Below are positions 51,350 through 60,174 of a DNA stretch of 64,000 nucleotides, one piece after another (the first letter of the stretch is position 1; every line of letters begins with the position of its first letter). The translations under genes and the position numbers were made by a program. The notes beneath the pieces were generated by a model, which was given only the letters and a program-made list of their open reading frames with translations, searched no databases and had not been told where the DNA came from. The DNA is taken from positions 7,068,001 to 7,132,000 of the forward strand of contig NZ_CP108101.1 in NCBI RefSeq assembly GCF_036195325.1, read 5' to 3'. The stretch comes from Streptomyces sp. NBC_00234 (GTDB lineage: Bacteria > Actinomycetota > Actinomycetes > Streptomycetales > Streptomycetaceae).

Positions 51350-52507
51350 ATGACCACCAGCCACCACCCGATCGCCATCGTCGGCGCCGGCCTCGGCGGC
51401 CTGACGCTCGCCCGGGTCCTGCACGTCCACGGCATATCCGCGACGGTCTTCGAGAGCGACCCCTCGGCCGCGTCCCGCACGCAGGGCGGCCAGCTCGACA
51501 TCCATGAGGACGACGGGCAGAGCGCGCTCGCCGACGCCGGCCTCACCGACGAGTTCCGCGCGATCATCCACGAGGGCGCCGAGGCGTTGCGCGTGCTCGA
51601 CCGGCACGGCGAGCTGCTGCACGACGAACCCGACGACGGAACTGCGGCGCGTCCCGAGGTGCTGCGCGGAGACCTGCGCCGGATCCTGCTCGACTCCCTG
51701 CCCGACCGGACGGTCCAGTGGGGACGCAGGATCACCGGTGTCCGGCCCCTCGGTGACGGCCGCCACGAGCTGACCTTCGCCGGCGGCTCCACCGTGACCA
51801 GCGGTCTTCTGGTCGGTGCCGACGGTGCCTGGTCGAAGGTCCGTCCACTGCTCTCCGACGCCAGGCCCGAGTACATCGGCACGACGTTCGTCGAGACCTA
51901 CCTGTACGACGTCGACGAGCGGTACCCCGCGACGGCCAAGGCGGTCGGTGCCGGGGCGATGTACGCGCTGACCCCGGGCAAGGGGATCGTCGCGCACCGC
52001 GAGGCGGGAAACATCCTGCACACCTACGTCGAGCTGAACCGCCCCGCCGAGTGGATCGCCGGCATCGACTTCAACGACGCCGCTGCCGCGACCGCTCGGA
52101 TCGCGGCCGAGTTCGACGGATGGGCACCCGAACTCACCGCACTGATCACCGACGGCGAGACCGCTCCGGTCGCGCGCATGATCCACACGCTCCCGGACGG
52201 ACATCGATGGGACCGCGTGCCCGGAGTGACGCTCCTCGGGGACGCTGCGCACCTGATGCCCCCGTCCGGGGACGGCGCGAACCTGGCCATGTTCGACAGC
52301 GCCGAACTCGCCAAGGCGATCGCCGCGCACCCCGACGACGTCGAAACGGCACTCGCCGCCTACGAAGAGGCGCTGTTTCCCCGCAGTGAGGCCTTCTATG
52401 CCGACGCCCACGAGATTCTGGACCTCTGCCTCGGAGAGCGCGCGCCGTTCGGACTCATCGACCTCTTCAACGGTGACATGCAGGGCGAGCGCGGGGCGCG
52501 AGAGTAG
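51350..52507 (+). CDS. FAD-dependent monooxygenase, TetX-like
   Basis: A 385-residue group A flavoprotein monooxygenase. It has the FAD motif IVGAGLGGLTLARVL, the Asp-Gly block VGADGAWSKVR, and the second nucleotide motif GDAAHLMPPSGDGANLA, which is close to that of the tetracycline destructase TetX. The FAD-binding Arg region is RGDLRRILL. It hydroxylates an aromatic or polyketide substrate using NADPH and O2. ATG 51350 has GAGGAA six bases upstream. The divergent TetR gene and operators point to substrate-induced expression; natural targets could include polyketides other than tetracycline. Confidence 0.9.
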   Translation: MTTSHHPIAIVGAGLGGLTLARVLHVHGISATVFESDPSAASRTQGGQLDIHEDDGQSALADAGLTDEFRAIIHEGAEALRVLDRHGELLHDEPDDGTAARPEVLRGDLRRILLDSLPDRTVQWGRRITGVRPLGDGRHELTFAGGSTVTSGLLVGADGAWSKVRPLLSDARPEYIGTTFVETYLYDVDERYPATAKAVGAGAMYALTPGKGIVAHREAGNILHTYVELNRPAEWIAGIDFNDAAAATARIAAEFDGWAPELTALITDGETAPVARMIHTLPDGHRWDRVPGVTLLGDAAHLMPPSGDGANLAMFDSAELAKAIAAHPDDVETALAAYEEALFPRSEAFYADAHEILDLCLGERAPFGLIDLFNGDMQGERGARE

Positions 52508-52576
52508 TCCTGAGCCTCTTCCCCCGGCTTCGTCCCCGGGCCTCCTCCTCGATCTTCCCCCTTCGGCCCGAGGCTA

Positions 52577-52593
52577 GTATGGTCCGACCATAC
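52577..52593 (+). promoter_or_regulatory. FadR/GntR operator of the lutABC operon
   Basis: GTATGGTCCGACCATAC is a perfect 17-bp palindrome. A TAGTAT -10-like hexamer (52575-52580) runs into it, so repressor binding would occlude RNA polymerase. The core matches the site at 49645-49655. Confidence 0.85.
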
Positions 52594-52612
52594 AAACGAC
52601 CGGGGAGGCCCC

Positions 52613-53380
52613 ATGCGCATCGGACTCTTCGCCACCTGTCTGGGAGACACGCTCTTCCCCGAGGCGGTGAAAGCCACCGCGATCCTGCTCGCCCGCCTGG
52701 GCCACGACGTGGTGTTCCCGCCGGAGCAGACCTGCTGCGGCCAGATGCACGTCAACACCGGCTACCAGCGCGAGCCCGTCCCGCTGGTGCGCAACTTCGC
52801 CGAGCAGTTCGGCGACCCCTCGATCGAGGCGGTGGTCATGCCGTCGGGCTCGTGCGCGGGCTCGGTCCGCCACCAGCACGAGATCATCGCCGAGCGGTAC
52901 GGCGACGCCCCGCTGCGCGCCGGAGTCGCCACGGTCAAGGCCAAAACGTACGAACTCTCCGAGTTCCTCGTCGACGTCCTCGACGTCTCGGGAGTGGGCG
53001 CCCACTTCCCGTACCGCGTCACCTACCACCCCACCTGCCACTCCCTGCGGATGCTCCGGGTCGGCGACAAGCCGCTGCGGCTGCTGCGCGCCGTCGACGG
53101 CATCGACCTCGTCGAGCTCCCCGAGGCGGACTCCTGCTGCGGGTTCGGCGGCACCTTCGCCGTCAAGAACGCCGACACCTCCCTCGCGATGCTCCAAGAC
53201 AAGATGCGCAACATCGCCGGCACCGCGGCCGACGTCTGCACCGCGGGCGACTCCTCCTGCCTGATGCACATCGGTGGCGGGCTCTCCCGCATCAAGGCGG
53301 GCACCCGCACCCTGCACCTGGCGCAGATCCTCGCCTCCACCCGCACCTCGCCGTACGTCCTGACGGAGGCCGCCGTATGA
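52613..53380 (+). CDS. lutA: L-lactate utilisation protein LutA (CCG-domain Fe-S protein)
   Basis: A 255-residue iron-sulfur protein with two cysteine-rich CCG motifs: EQTCCGQMH early and ADSCCGFGG late, each with an upstream partner Cys (LFATCLGD, HPTCHSL). It forms part of the LutABC complex that oxidises L-lactate to pyruvate. ATG 52613 has GGGGAGG six bases upstream. The stop overlaps lutB (ATGA). Confidence 0.94.
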   Translation: MRIGLFATCLGDTLFPEAVKATAILLARLGHDVVFPPEQTCCGQMHVNTGYQREPVPLVRNFAEQFGDPSIEAVVMPSGSCAGSVRHQHEIIAERYGDAPLRAGVATVKAKTYELSEFLVDVLDVSGVGAHFPYRVTYHPTCHSLRMLRVGDKPLRLLRAVDGIDLVELPEADSCCGFGGTFAVKNADTSLAMLQDKMRNIAGTAADVCTAGDSSCLMHIGGGLSRIKAGTRTLHLAQILASTRTSPYVLTEAAV

Positions 53381-54909
53381 GTACCTTCCTCGGCATGCCC
53401 GCCACACCGCCCCGCTCCCCGTACGGGACGGGCAACCTGCGCGGCGAGCGGAAGTTCCCCGAGGCCGCCCACGACGAACTGCGCAACGAACAGCTGCGGC
53501 GCAATCTCGGCCGGGCCACCCGCACCATCCGGGCCAAACGCCTCCACGTCACCGGCGAACTCCCCGACTGGGAGGAACTGCGCGACGCGGGCGCGGCCAT
53601 CAAGACCGACACCATGAACCGGCTGCCCGAACTCCTGGAACAGCTGGAGCGGAAGGTCACCGAACGCGGCGGCACCGTCCACTGGGCGCGGGACGGCGGC
53701 GAGGCCAACGAGATCGTCGCCCGGCTGATCCAGGAGACGGGCAGCAACGAGGTCATCAAGGTCAAGTCGATGGCCACCCAGGAGATCGGCCTCAACGAGC
53801 ACCTGGAATCGATCGGCATCACCCCGTACGAGACGGACCTGGCCGAGCTCATCGTGCAGCTCGCCGACGACAAGCCCTCGCACATCCTGGTGCCCGCGAT
53901 CCACCGCAACCGCGACGAGATCCGGCAGATCTTCCTCGACGAGATCCCCGGCGTGGACCCGGCGCTCGACAACGTGCCCGCCCATCTCGCCGCAGCCGCC
54001 CGCGCCTATCTGCGCGAGAAGTTCATGACGACGAAGGTGGCCGTCTCCGGCGCCAACTTCGGGATCGCCGAGACCGGCACGCTGTCCGTCGTCGAGTCCG
54101 AGGGCAACGGCCGGATGTGCCTGACCCTGCCCGACACGCTCATCACCGTCATGGGCATCGAGAAGGTGCTGCCGCGCTTCCAGGACCTGGAGGTCTTCCT
54201 CCAGTTGCTGCCGCGCTCCTCGACCGGTGAGCGGATGAACCCGTACACCTCGATGTGGACCGGTGTGACGCCCGGCGACGGCCCGCAGGACTTCCACCTG
54301 GTCCTGCTCGACAACGGGCGCACCGCCGCGCTCGCCGACCGGATCGGCCGCGAGGCGCTCAACTGCATCCGCTGCTCGGCCTGTCTCAACGTCTGCCCGG
54401 TGTACGAGCGGGCCGGCGGGCACGCGTACGGCTCCACCTACCCCGGCCCGATCGGCGCGGTCCTCACCCCGCAGCTCGCCGGGATGCACGCGGCCGACGA
54501 CGACCCCAACAGCTCGCTCCCGTACGCCTCCAGCCTCTGCGGCGCCTGCTTCGACGCCTGCCCGGTGAAGATCGACATTCCCTCGCTGCTCGTCGAACTG
54601 CGCCATCAGAACACCGAGGAGTCGGGCACGACGGCGGAGAAGCTCGCGATGAAGGCCGCGGCCGGTGTGATGAAGCGGCCGAAGCTGTACACGGCCGCGC
54701 AGAAGGCCGCGGGTCTCGGGCGCGTCGTCGCAGGTAAGGACGGCCGGATCTCCCGTCTGCCGGCCCCGTTCGACGGCTGGAGCGCCGGCCGCGACATCCA
54801 GGCACCGCCCAAGCAGACATTCCGCTCCTGGCTGGCGTCCGACGAGGGTGCCGCCACGATGCGGGCCGCCGCCGAGGAGCACACCCCCACGCAGGAGGAC
54901 GAGAAGTGA
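53377..54909 (+). CDS. lutB: L-lactate utilisation iron-sulfur protein LutB
   Basis: A 510-residue protein. The N-terminal part (to about 300) is LUD-like (VKSMATQEIGLN, GANFGIAETGTLSVVESEGNG in parts: NFGIAETGTLSVVESEG), followed by two ferredoxin-type cluster motifs: CIRCSACLNVCPVY and CGACFDACPVKID. It transfers electrons from lactate oxidation. It overlaps lutA and lutC by 4 nt on each side, so the three are coupled. Confidence 0.94.
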   Translation: MSTFLGMPATPPRSPYGTGNLRGERKFPEAAHDELRNEQLRRNLGRATRTIRAKRLHVTGELPDWEELRDAGAAIKTDTMNRLPELLEQLERKVTERGGTVHWARDGGEANEIVARLIQETGSNEVIKVKSMATQEIGLNEHLESIGITPYETDLAELIVQLADDKPSHILVPAIHRNRDEIRQIFLDEIPGVDPALDNVPAHLAAAARAYLREKFMTTKVAVSGANFGIAETGTLSVVESEGNGRMCLTLPDTLITVMGIEKVLPRFQDLEVFLQLLPRSSTGERMNPYTSMWTGVTPGDGPQDFHLVLLDNGRTAALADRIGREALNCIRCSACLNVCPVYERAGGHAYGSTYPGPIGAVLTPQLAGMHAADDDPNSSLPYASSLCGACFDACPVKIDIPSLLVELRHQNTEESGTTAEKLAMKAAAGVMKRPKLYTAAQKAAGLGRVVAGKDGRISRLPAPFDGWSAGRDIQAPPKQTFRSWLASDEGAATMRAAAEEHTPTQEDEK

Positions 54910-55550
54910 CCATTCCTCGGACAGACGCGCGGGAGACCGTCCTCGGCCGCGTCCGTGACGCGCTGGCCCTGGCCCCGACGCCCGAGGTCACCATCCCGCG
55001 CGCCTATCGCACCGGACGTACGCTGCCCGACGACGAGCGCCTCGCCCTGCTGACCCACCGGCTCGTCGACTACAAGGCGCGGGTGCGAACCTGCACCGCC
55101 GACCGCACCGCCGAGGTCGTCGCCGACGTGCTGCACGAGCTCGGCGCACGGCGGATCGGCGTCCCGGACGGACTCGACGAGGAGTGGCTCGGCCGCTACG
55201 ACGGGGAGATCCAGCGGGACTCCGCCGACATCCCCGCCCCGAGCCTCGATGCCCTGGACGGTGTGGTCACGGCCTCGGCCGTCAGCTGTGCCGAGACCGG
55301 CACGATCTTCCTGGACGGTTCGCCCGGCCAGGGCCGGCGCGCGCTCTCCCTCGTCCCCGACCTGCATGTGTGCGTGGTCGACCTGTCGGCGGTCGTGGCC
55401 GGTGTGCCGGAGGCGGTGGCCCGGCTGGTACCGGTACGGCCGACCACCATGATCAGCGGACCGTCGGCCACCTCGGACATCGAACTGGAGCGCGTGGAGG
55501 GGGTGCACGGTCCTCGCACGCTGGTGGTGGTGATCCGTACGGACGTGTAG
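54906..55550 (+). CDS. lutC: L-lactate utilisation protein LutC
   Basis: A 214-residue LUD-domain protein: the motif ETGTIFLDG (with the Glu-Thr-Gly-Thr of the family), SLVPDLHVCVVD, and the C-terminal SATSDIELERVEGVHGPRTL (in parts: SATSDIELERVEGVHGP). It is the third component of the lactate oxidase complex. GTG 54906 overlaps the lutB stop (GTGA). The TAG stop begins a repeat shared with the YjbR gene. Confidence 0.94.
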   Translation: MTIPRTDARETVLGRVRDALALAPTPEVTIPRAYRTGRTLPDDERLALLTHRLVDYKARVRTCTADRTAEVVADVLHELGARRIGVPDGLDEEWLGRYDGEIQRDSADIPAPSLDALDGVVTASAVSCAETGTIFLDGSPGQGRRALSLVPDLHVCVVDLSAVVAGVPEAVARLVPVRPTTMISGPSATSDIELERVEGVHGPRTLVVVIRTDV

Positions 55551-55567
55551 GGCCTCTCGTTTGGATC
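55548..55567 (+). repeat. intergenic repeat TAGGGCCTCTC-type, copy 2
   Basis: TAGGGCCTCTCGTTTGGATC begins at the lutC stop codon and matches the copy at 44855-44874 in 18 of 20 bases. The stop codon itself lies within the repeat in both places. Confidence 0.6.
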
Positions 55568-55592
55568 AGGCGAAAGACCCTAGCGGCGGTCG

Positions 55593-55630
55593 GCCCGTCC
55601 GCCGGCCGGTTCCTCCGGCGGCGGACGGGC
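55593..55630 (+). terminator. hairpin terminator between lutC and DUF2264 genes
   Basis: GCCCGTCCGCCG (55593-55604) pairs with CGGCGGACGGGC (55619-55630), a 12-bp stem between convergent genes. Confidence 0.8.
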
Positions 55631-55643
55631 TCGGCCCATGCAC

Positions 55644-57542
55644 TCAGCCGTGCGTGACCGTCAGCGGCTCGAAGTCGATACGGGTCGTGGCCCCGTCCCG
55701 CGTCCAGTCGACCTCGATCCGGCTGCCGTCCACGCGCACTCCGCTCACCACGCCCGGCAGCGGCGCCGGGGCGCTCTGCCCGGTGAGCGAGGCGAGCGAC
55801 AGCAGGACCACCGTGCCCTCCGCGTCCGCGGCCAGCCGCGGCAGCACCGCCCAGTTGGTGTACGCCGTGCCCTGCGGGGCGCGTACCTCCTCGTGCGTCT
55901 CCCAGCCGTGCAGGCCGTGCAGGGAAGACGTCAGCGCGTCGTCGCGGCCGGTCGCCCAGCCCGTCTGCTCGACCCGCGATCCGGCCGGGACACCGAGGGC
56001 GCGGTGGGCCCGGAGCTCGTACCGGCCGCGGACCACGGTGACGCTCTCCACCCGCATGCCCGGCACCATCGACGCCGTGGAGGCGAACACCGGCAGGTGC
56101 CAGGACGCGGCCCACCCCCAGCCGTCGCCGCCGCCGGCCCCCAGCGGGCGGATGCGGCGCCGGCGGCTGCGCAGTCCGGCGACGACCACGGCCAGATGGT
56201 TGTCCGCCTGGTTCGCCCCGGCCGTGGGGCCGGTGACGGTCGAGTACGACTGGCGGGCGTAGAGCGGGTCCTCCTCCGCCGCCGACTCGCCCTCCTGCGG
56301 CCGGACATGGTCGCTGCCGTGGTTGTGCAGCCGTACGATCCCGTCCGCCCGCGTGGACTGCACCAGGAAGCCCGGTGCGGGCAGCGCCAGCACCCGGTCC
56401 GGCCCCTCGCTCGGCGCCTCCTCCTCGGTCGCCGTCCACAGCGGATGGCCGGCGGGGGCGAGCAGCGACACGAAGCCCTTGGACGCCCAGTAGGGCGACG
56501 CGGGCCCCGAGTAGTTCTGCAGGGTCGCCTCGTGCGGTCCGTGCCAGCCGAGGCTCAGCAGTCCGTCCGGGTTCACGGCCCCCCGGTCCAGGAAGTAGCG
56601 CAGCGACCCGCTGATCAGCCGGCGCGAGGTGCCGGGGGAGAGCGGGGTGTGTCCGGTGAGGGCGCCGAGTGCCACGGCGGAACCGGCCGCGAAGCGGTAC
56701 GAGAGCGACCGGCCGAAGTGGATCGGTGCCCCGTCCGCGCCGAACAGCAGGGACAGGCCGTCGAGATGCTCGCGCAGCCGGCCGCCGTAGTGCGCGGACA
56801 GCTCCGTGTCGCCCGCCAGATGCGCGTGCAGCATCGGATACAGGTGCAGGGCCCAGCCGTTGTAGTGGTCGAAGGCGCGTCCGTCACCGTCGGCGTACCA
56901 GCCGTCGCCGCGGTACCAGCCCTCCATCAGCTCGTACGCCCGGTCCAGCGCACGGGCCGTTTCCGCGTCGCCGCGGCCGACCGACTCCAGAAACCCGGCG
57001 ACGGAGTACGGGAACAGATACCAGTTGTTGGGGGACGGCAGGTGCCGCAGCGCCCCGCGCAGCCATTCCTCCGCCCGGTCCTGCACCCCGGCGTCCAGCC
57101 GGTCCCAGAGCCACGGCCTGGTCAGCCGCAGCCCGATGGCCACGGACGCCGACTCGACCATCGGCTGACCCTGCACATGGTGGTCCAGGATCAGCGGCCA
57201 GGACTCGGTGTCGTCGCGGCCCGGGGTCAGCGTCCCGGCGGCGAGCCCGTCCGCGTACCGGTCGAGCCAGCCGTGCGGATCCTTGCCCTCGGCACCCGCG
57301 ACCCGGAAGGCGGCGGAGAGGAACGTACGGGCGTAGCCCTCCAGTCCGTCGGAGCGGACACCGGAGGCGGACGGCCGGCCGGGGAGGTCGAGCAGCGCGC
57401 GTCCGGGGGTGGCCCAGCGCCAGGCCGCGTCGAGCAGCCCGTCGGCGGCGGCCTCCCAGTGCGCCCGGGTGTAACCGGTGTACGGGCTCGTTTCACGGTC
57501 TTCGGCGGGGAGGGCGAAGGGAAGGGGCAAGTGCACGGTCAT
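55644..57542 (-). CDS. DUF2264 domain-containing glycoside-hydrolase-like protein (second copy)
   Basis: A 632-residue cytoplasmic paralogue of the 18488-20401 protein. Shared blocks include SDGLEGYARTFLSAAFR, the segment with DGWYADGDGRAFDHYNGWALH (in parts: GWYADGDGRAFDHYNGW), GADGAPIHFGRSLSYRFAAG and YSGPASPYWASKGFVSLL. It lies 35 kb from the first copy, in another regulatory setting and without a lyase or peptidase neighbour. ATG 57542 begins after a weak GAAAGG; an extended frame upstream to 57602 overlaps the promoter and is rejected. The substrate is unknown; a glucuronide is a candidate only by family recollection. Confidence 0.84.
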   Translation of the reverse strand: MTVHLPLPFALPAEDRETSPYTGYTRAHWEAAADGLLDAAWRWATPGRALLDLPGRPSASGVRSDGLEGYARTFLSAAFRVAGAEGKDPHGWLDRYADGLAAGTLTPGRDDTESWPLILDHHVQGQPMVESASVAIGLRLTRPWLWDRLDAGVQDRAEEWLRGALRHLPSPNNWYLFPYSVAGFLESVGRGDAETARALDRAYELMEGWYRGDGWYADGDGRAFDHYNGWALHLYPMLHAHLAGDTELSAHYGGRLREHLDGLSLLFGADGAPIHFGRSLSYRFAAGSAVALGALTGHTPLSPGTSRRLISGSLRYFLDRGAVNPDGLLSLGWHGPHEATLQNYSGPASPYWASKGFVSLLAPAGHPLWTATEEEAPSEGPDRVLALPAPGFLVQSTRADGIVRLHNHGSDHVRPQEGESAAEEDPLYARQSYSTVTGPTAGANQADNHLAVVVAGLRSRRRRIRPLGAGGGDGWGWAASWHLPVFASTASMVPGMRVESVTVVRGRYELRAHRALGVPAGSRVEQTGWATGRDDALTSSLHGLHGWETHEEVRAPQGTAYTNWAVLPRLAADAEGTVVLLSLASLTGQSAPAPLPGVVSGVRVDGSRIEVDWTRDGATTRIDFEPLTVTHG

Positions 57543-57573
57543 ACGAGGGCGCAGCCTTTCTCGGGACACCCGA

Positions 57574-57602
57574 ATCCTGATCGACTGATCGGTGAGGGTC
57601 AA
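57574..57602 (-). promoter_or_regulatory. promoter of the second DUF2264 gene with repeated GATCAGT element
   Basis: On the minus strand TTGACC (57602-57597) and CAGGAT (57579-57574) are exactly 17 nt apart. The spacer contains a tandem CGATCAGT-CGATCAG, a likely operator. It differs from the LacI core used by the first DUF2264 operon. Confidence 0.6.
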
Positions 57603-57763
57603 GAGATCGCTCAGAAGAGGAGCGAAACGGTCATTCGATCAAAGAGTCGGACGCTTCGCCTCCGTGGTGGCGGGGGTGTCCGCGGCGGACAACCCCGCCG
57701 CGATGACCAGGAAATGACACACTCGTTCACCGAAGAGCAGGTGTGTCTACCATCTGATTCGGC

Positions 57764-58537
57764 ATGGACACACTCACACTCTGGCAACTGGCCGCACTCG
57801 CGGCGGCATCCGCCCTCGTCGGCTTCTCCAAGACGGCCGTCAGCGGGGCCAACACGATCAGCCTCGCGGTCTTCGCGGCCGTGCTCCCGGCCCGCGAGTC
57901 GACCGGAGTGCTGCTCCCTATCCTGATCGCCGGCGACCTCCTCGCCGTGTCCGTCTACCGCCGCCATGCGCACTGGCCCACGCTGCTGCGGCTGTTCCCC
58001 GCCGTGGCCGTGGGCGTCGTGGCGGGAACCCTCTTCATGATGTGGGCGGACGACGAGGCGGTACGCACCTCGATCGGCGCGATCCTCCTGCTCATGTCGG
58101 GCGTCACCATCTGGCGCCGGCGCACTGCGGACGGCACCCCCGACGCGCCGGAGGTCGAGGAAACCGCGGGCCCGTCGCGCACCGCCCGTATCAAGGCCCG
58201 GAGTTACGGGGCGCTCGGCGGATTCACCACCATGGTCGCCAACGCGGGCGGCCCGGTGATGTCCCTCTACCTGCTCTCCGCCGGATTCCGGAAGCTCGGC
58301 TTCCTGGGCACATCGGCCTGGTTCTTCCTGATCGTCAACGTGTCCAAGGTGCCGTTCAGCGTGGGTCTCGGGCTCATCGACGGACCCTCGCTCCTGCTGG
58401 ACGCCTGCATGGTGCTGTTCGTCGTCCCGGGTGCCTACATCGGCCGGAAGTGCGTGGACCGGATCAATCAGAAGCTCTTCGAGCGGATCGTGCTCGGCGC
58501 CACCGTGCTGGGCGGGCTCCAACTGCTGCTGCGCTGA
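57764..58537 (+). CDS. TSUP-family (TauE/SafE) anion exporter
   Basis: A 257-residue membrane protein with about seven to eight hydrophobic segments and two related halves. Family marks are ALVGFSKTAVSGAN near the start and GALGGFTTMVANAGGPVMSLYLL in the middle (in parts: GGFTTMVANAGGPVMSLYL), and the ending IGRKCVDRINQKLFERIV. TSUP proteins export sulfite, sulfonates or organic anions. No ribosome-binding site precedes ATG 57764, while TTCACC-N16-TACCAT (57726-57753) could start transcription near the ATG, so the mRNA may be leaderless. Confidence 0.9.
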   Translation: MDTLTLWQLAALAAASALVGFSKTAVSGANTISLAVFAAVLPARESTGVLLPILIAGDLLAVSVYRRHAHWPTLLRLFPAVAVGVVAGTLFMMWADDEAVRTSIGAILLLMSGVTIWRRRTADGTPDAPEVEETAGPSRTARIKARSYGALGGFTTMVANAGGPVMSLYLLSAGFRKLGFLGTSAWFFLIVNVSKVPFSVGLGLIDGPSLLLDACMVLFVVPGAYIGRKCVDRINQKLFERIVLGATVLGGLQLLLR

Positions 58538-58568
58538 AGGAGCCCGCCCGGACGGGGCGACGCGTGGA

Positions 58569-60098
58569 TCAGACGATGCCCTCGGCGATCTCCGCCTGCT
58601 CGCGCGCGTTTCCGTACGCCTTCGGGGTGCCGTACGAACGCCGTGCGACGAACCACCACACGGTCGCCAGGACCAGCACCGCGACCAGGGCGATGGACGC
58701 GTAGTTCATCGACTCCATCGTCACCGGCGCCGACTGCGGCAGCAGGAACAGCACGGTCACGATGCCCACCCAGACCACGGCGATCCAGCCGATCGGCTTG
58801 GACCAGCGGCCCAGATGCCAGGGGCCGCGCTCGAAGCGGTCCCCGGCGCGCAGTTTCAGGTAGATCGGGATCGCGTACGCGGGCGTGATGCCGATGACGT
58901 TGATCGCCGTCACGGCTCCGTACGCGGTCGCGGAGTACAGCGACGGCAGGGCGAGGAGGGCCGCGACACAGACGGACAGCCACACGGCCGGCACGGGCGT
59001 CTGGGTGCGCGCGCTGACCTTGCGCCACAGTGCCGAGCCCGGCAGTGCGTTGTCACGGCTGAAGGCGAACACCATCCGGCTGGCGGCGGCGACTTCGGCG
59101 TTGCCGCAGAACAACTGGGCCGCGATCACGATGAGCAGCATGGCCGTGGCACCCGCCGTTCCCAGCGCGTCGATCAGGATCTGCGCGGGCGGTACTCCCG
59201 TCGCACTGTTCTGGGTGCCCGCGTAGTCCTGGATGGCGAAGGTCAGGCCGGCGAGCAGGACGAAGCCGGCCACCCAGGACACCCAGATCGCCCGCACGAT
59301 GCCCTTGGCCGCCGTGACGGACGCGTTGGACGTCTCCTCGGAGAGATGCGCGGAGGCGTCGTAGCCGCTGAACGTGTACTGGGCCAGCAGCAGACCGATC
59401 GCCGCCACGTACAGCGGGTTCTCCCAGCCGGTGTCGTTGACGAACTCGGTGAAGACGAAGGACGGCGACTGGTGGTCGGACGGCACGACGGCCAGCACGC
59501 CCACGATCACGGCGACACCCGCCAGATGCCACCACACGCTGATCGAGTTCAGCACGCTGACGAGTCGCACGCCGAACAGGTTCAGCACGGCGTGGAGCAG
59601 CAGGATGCAGAGGAAGATGACCATCGTGGAGCCGGGTGTCGGGTCGAAGCCCCACTGGAGATTGAGCAGCGCGCCCGTGAACAGGGCGGCGCCGTAGTCG
59701 ATCCCGGCGATCGCGCCCAGCAGCCCGAGCAGGTTCAGCCAGCCGGTGTACCAGCCCCACTTGCGACCGCCGAGCCGGTCGGCCATGTAGTACAGCGCGC
59801 CCGAGGTCGGGTAGGCGCTGGTGACCTCGGCCAGGGCCATGCCGACACAGAGCACGAACAGGCCGACACCGGCCCAGCCCCAGAGCATCACCGCCGGTCC
59901 GCCGGCGGACATGCCGAAGCCGTACAGGGTCATGCAGCCGGACAGGATCGAGATGACGGAGAAGCTGATCGCGAAGTTGCCGAAGCCGCCCATGCGACGG
60001 GCCAGCACGGGCTGGTAGCCCAGTTCGCGCAGCCGCTGTTCCTCGTCCTTGGGGGGTACCACCTGTGCGCTCGACCGGGTCGAGGCGGGTATGGACAT
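58569..60098 (-). CDS. APC-superfamily amino acid permease
   Basis: A 509-residue transporter with twelve predicted membrane segments. The N-terminal consensus MGGFGNFAISFSVISILSG and the block YPTSGALYYMADRLGGRKWGW (in parts: YPTSGALYYMADRL) match the amino-acid/choline/GABA permease group of actinobacteria. It probably imports an amino acid or amine by proton symport. ATG 60098 is preceded by GGAGGAAT. The gene upstream (60175-61182) lies 76 nt away and may be cotranscribed. Confidence 0.93.
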   Translation of the reverse strand: MSIPASTRSSAQVVPPKDEEQRLRELGYQPVLARRMGGFGNFAISFSVISILSGCMTLYGFGMSAGGPAVMLWGWAGVGLFVLCVGMALAEVTSAYPTSGALYYMADRLGGRKWGWYTGWLNLLGLLGAIAGIDYGAALFTGALLNLQWGFDPTPGSTMVIFLCILLLHAVLNLFGVRLVSVLNSISVWWHLAGVAVIVGVLAVVPSDHQSPSFVFTEFVNDTGWENPLYVAAIGLLLAQYTFSGYDASAHLSEETSNASVTAAKGIVRAIWVSWVAGFVLLAGLTFAIQDYAGTQNSATGVPPAQILIDALGTAGATAMLLIVIAAQLFCGNAEVAAASRMVFAFSRDNALPGSALWRKVSARTQTPVPAVWLSVCVAALLALPSLYSATAYGAVTAINVIGITPAYAIPIYLKLRAGDRFERGPWHLGRWSKPIGWIAVVWVGIVTVLFLLPQSAPVTMESMNYASIALVAVLVLATVWWFVARRSYGTPKAYGNAREQAEIAEGIV

Positions 60099-60174
60099 CG
60101 AGAATTCCTCCGGGTGTGGGGGGACGAAAAATCGGGGGAGCGGCCGGGGCCCGACGGCGGACCGCTCGCGGGGC

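Noticed and set aside
57576..57595. LacI operator in front of the second DUF2264 gene
   Set aside because: The GTAAGCGGTT core is absent; the tandem CGATCAGT is a different element.
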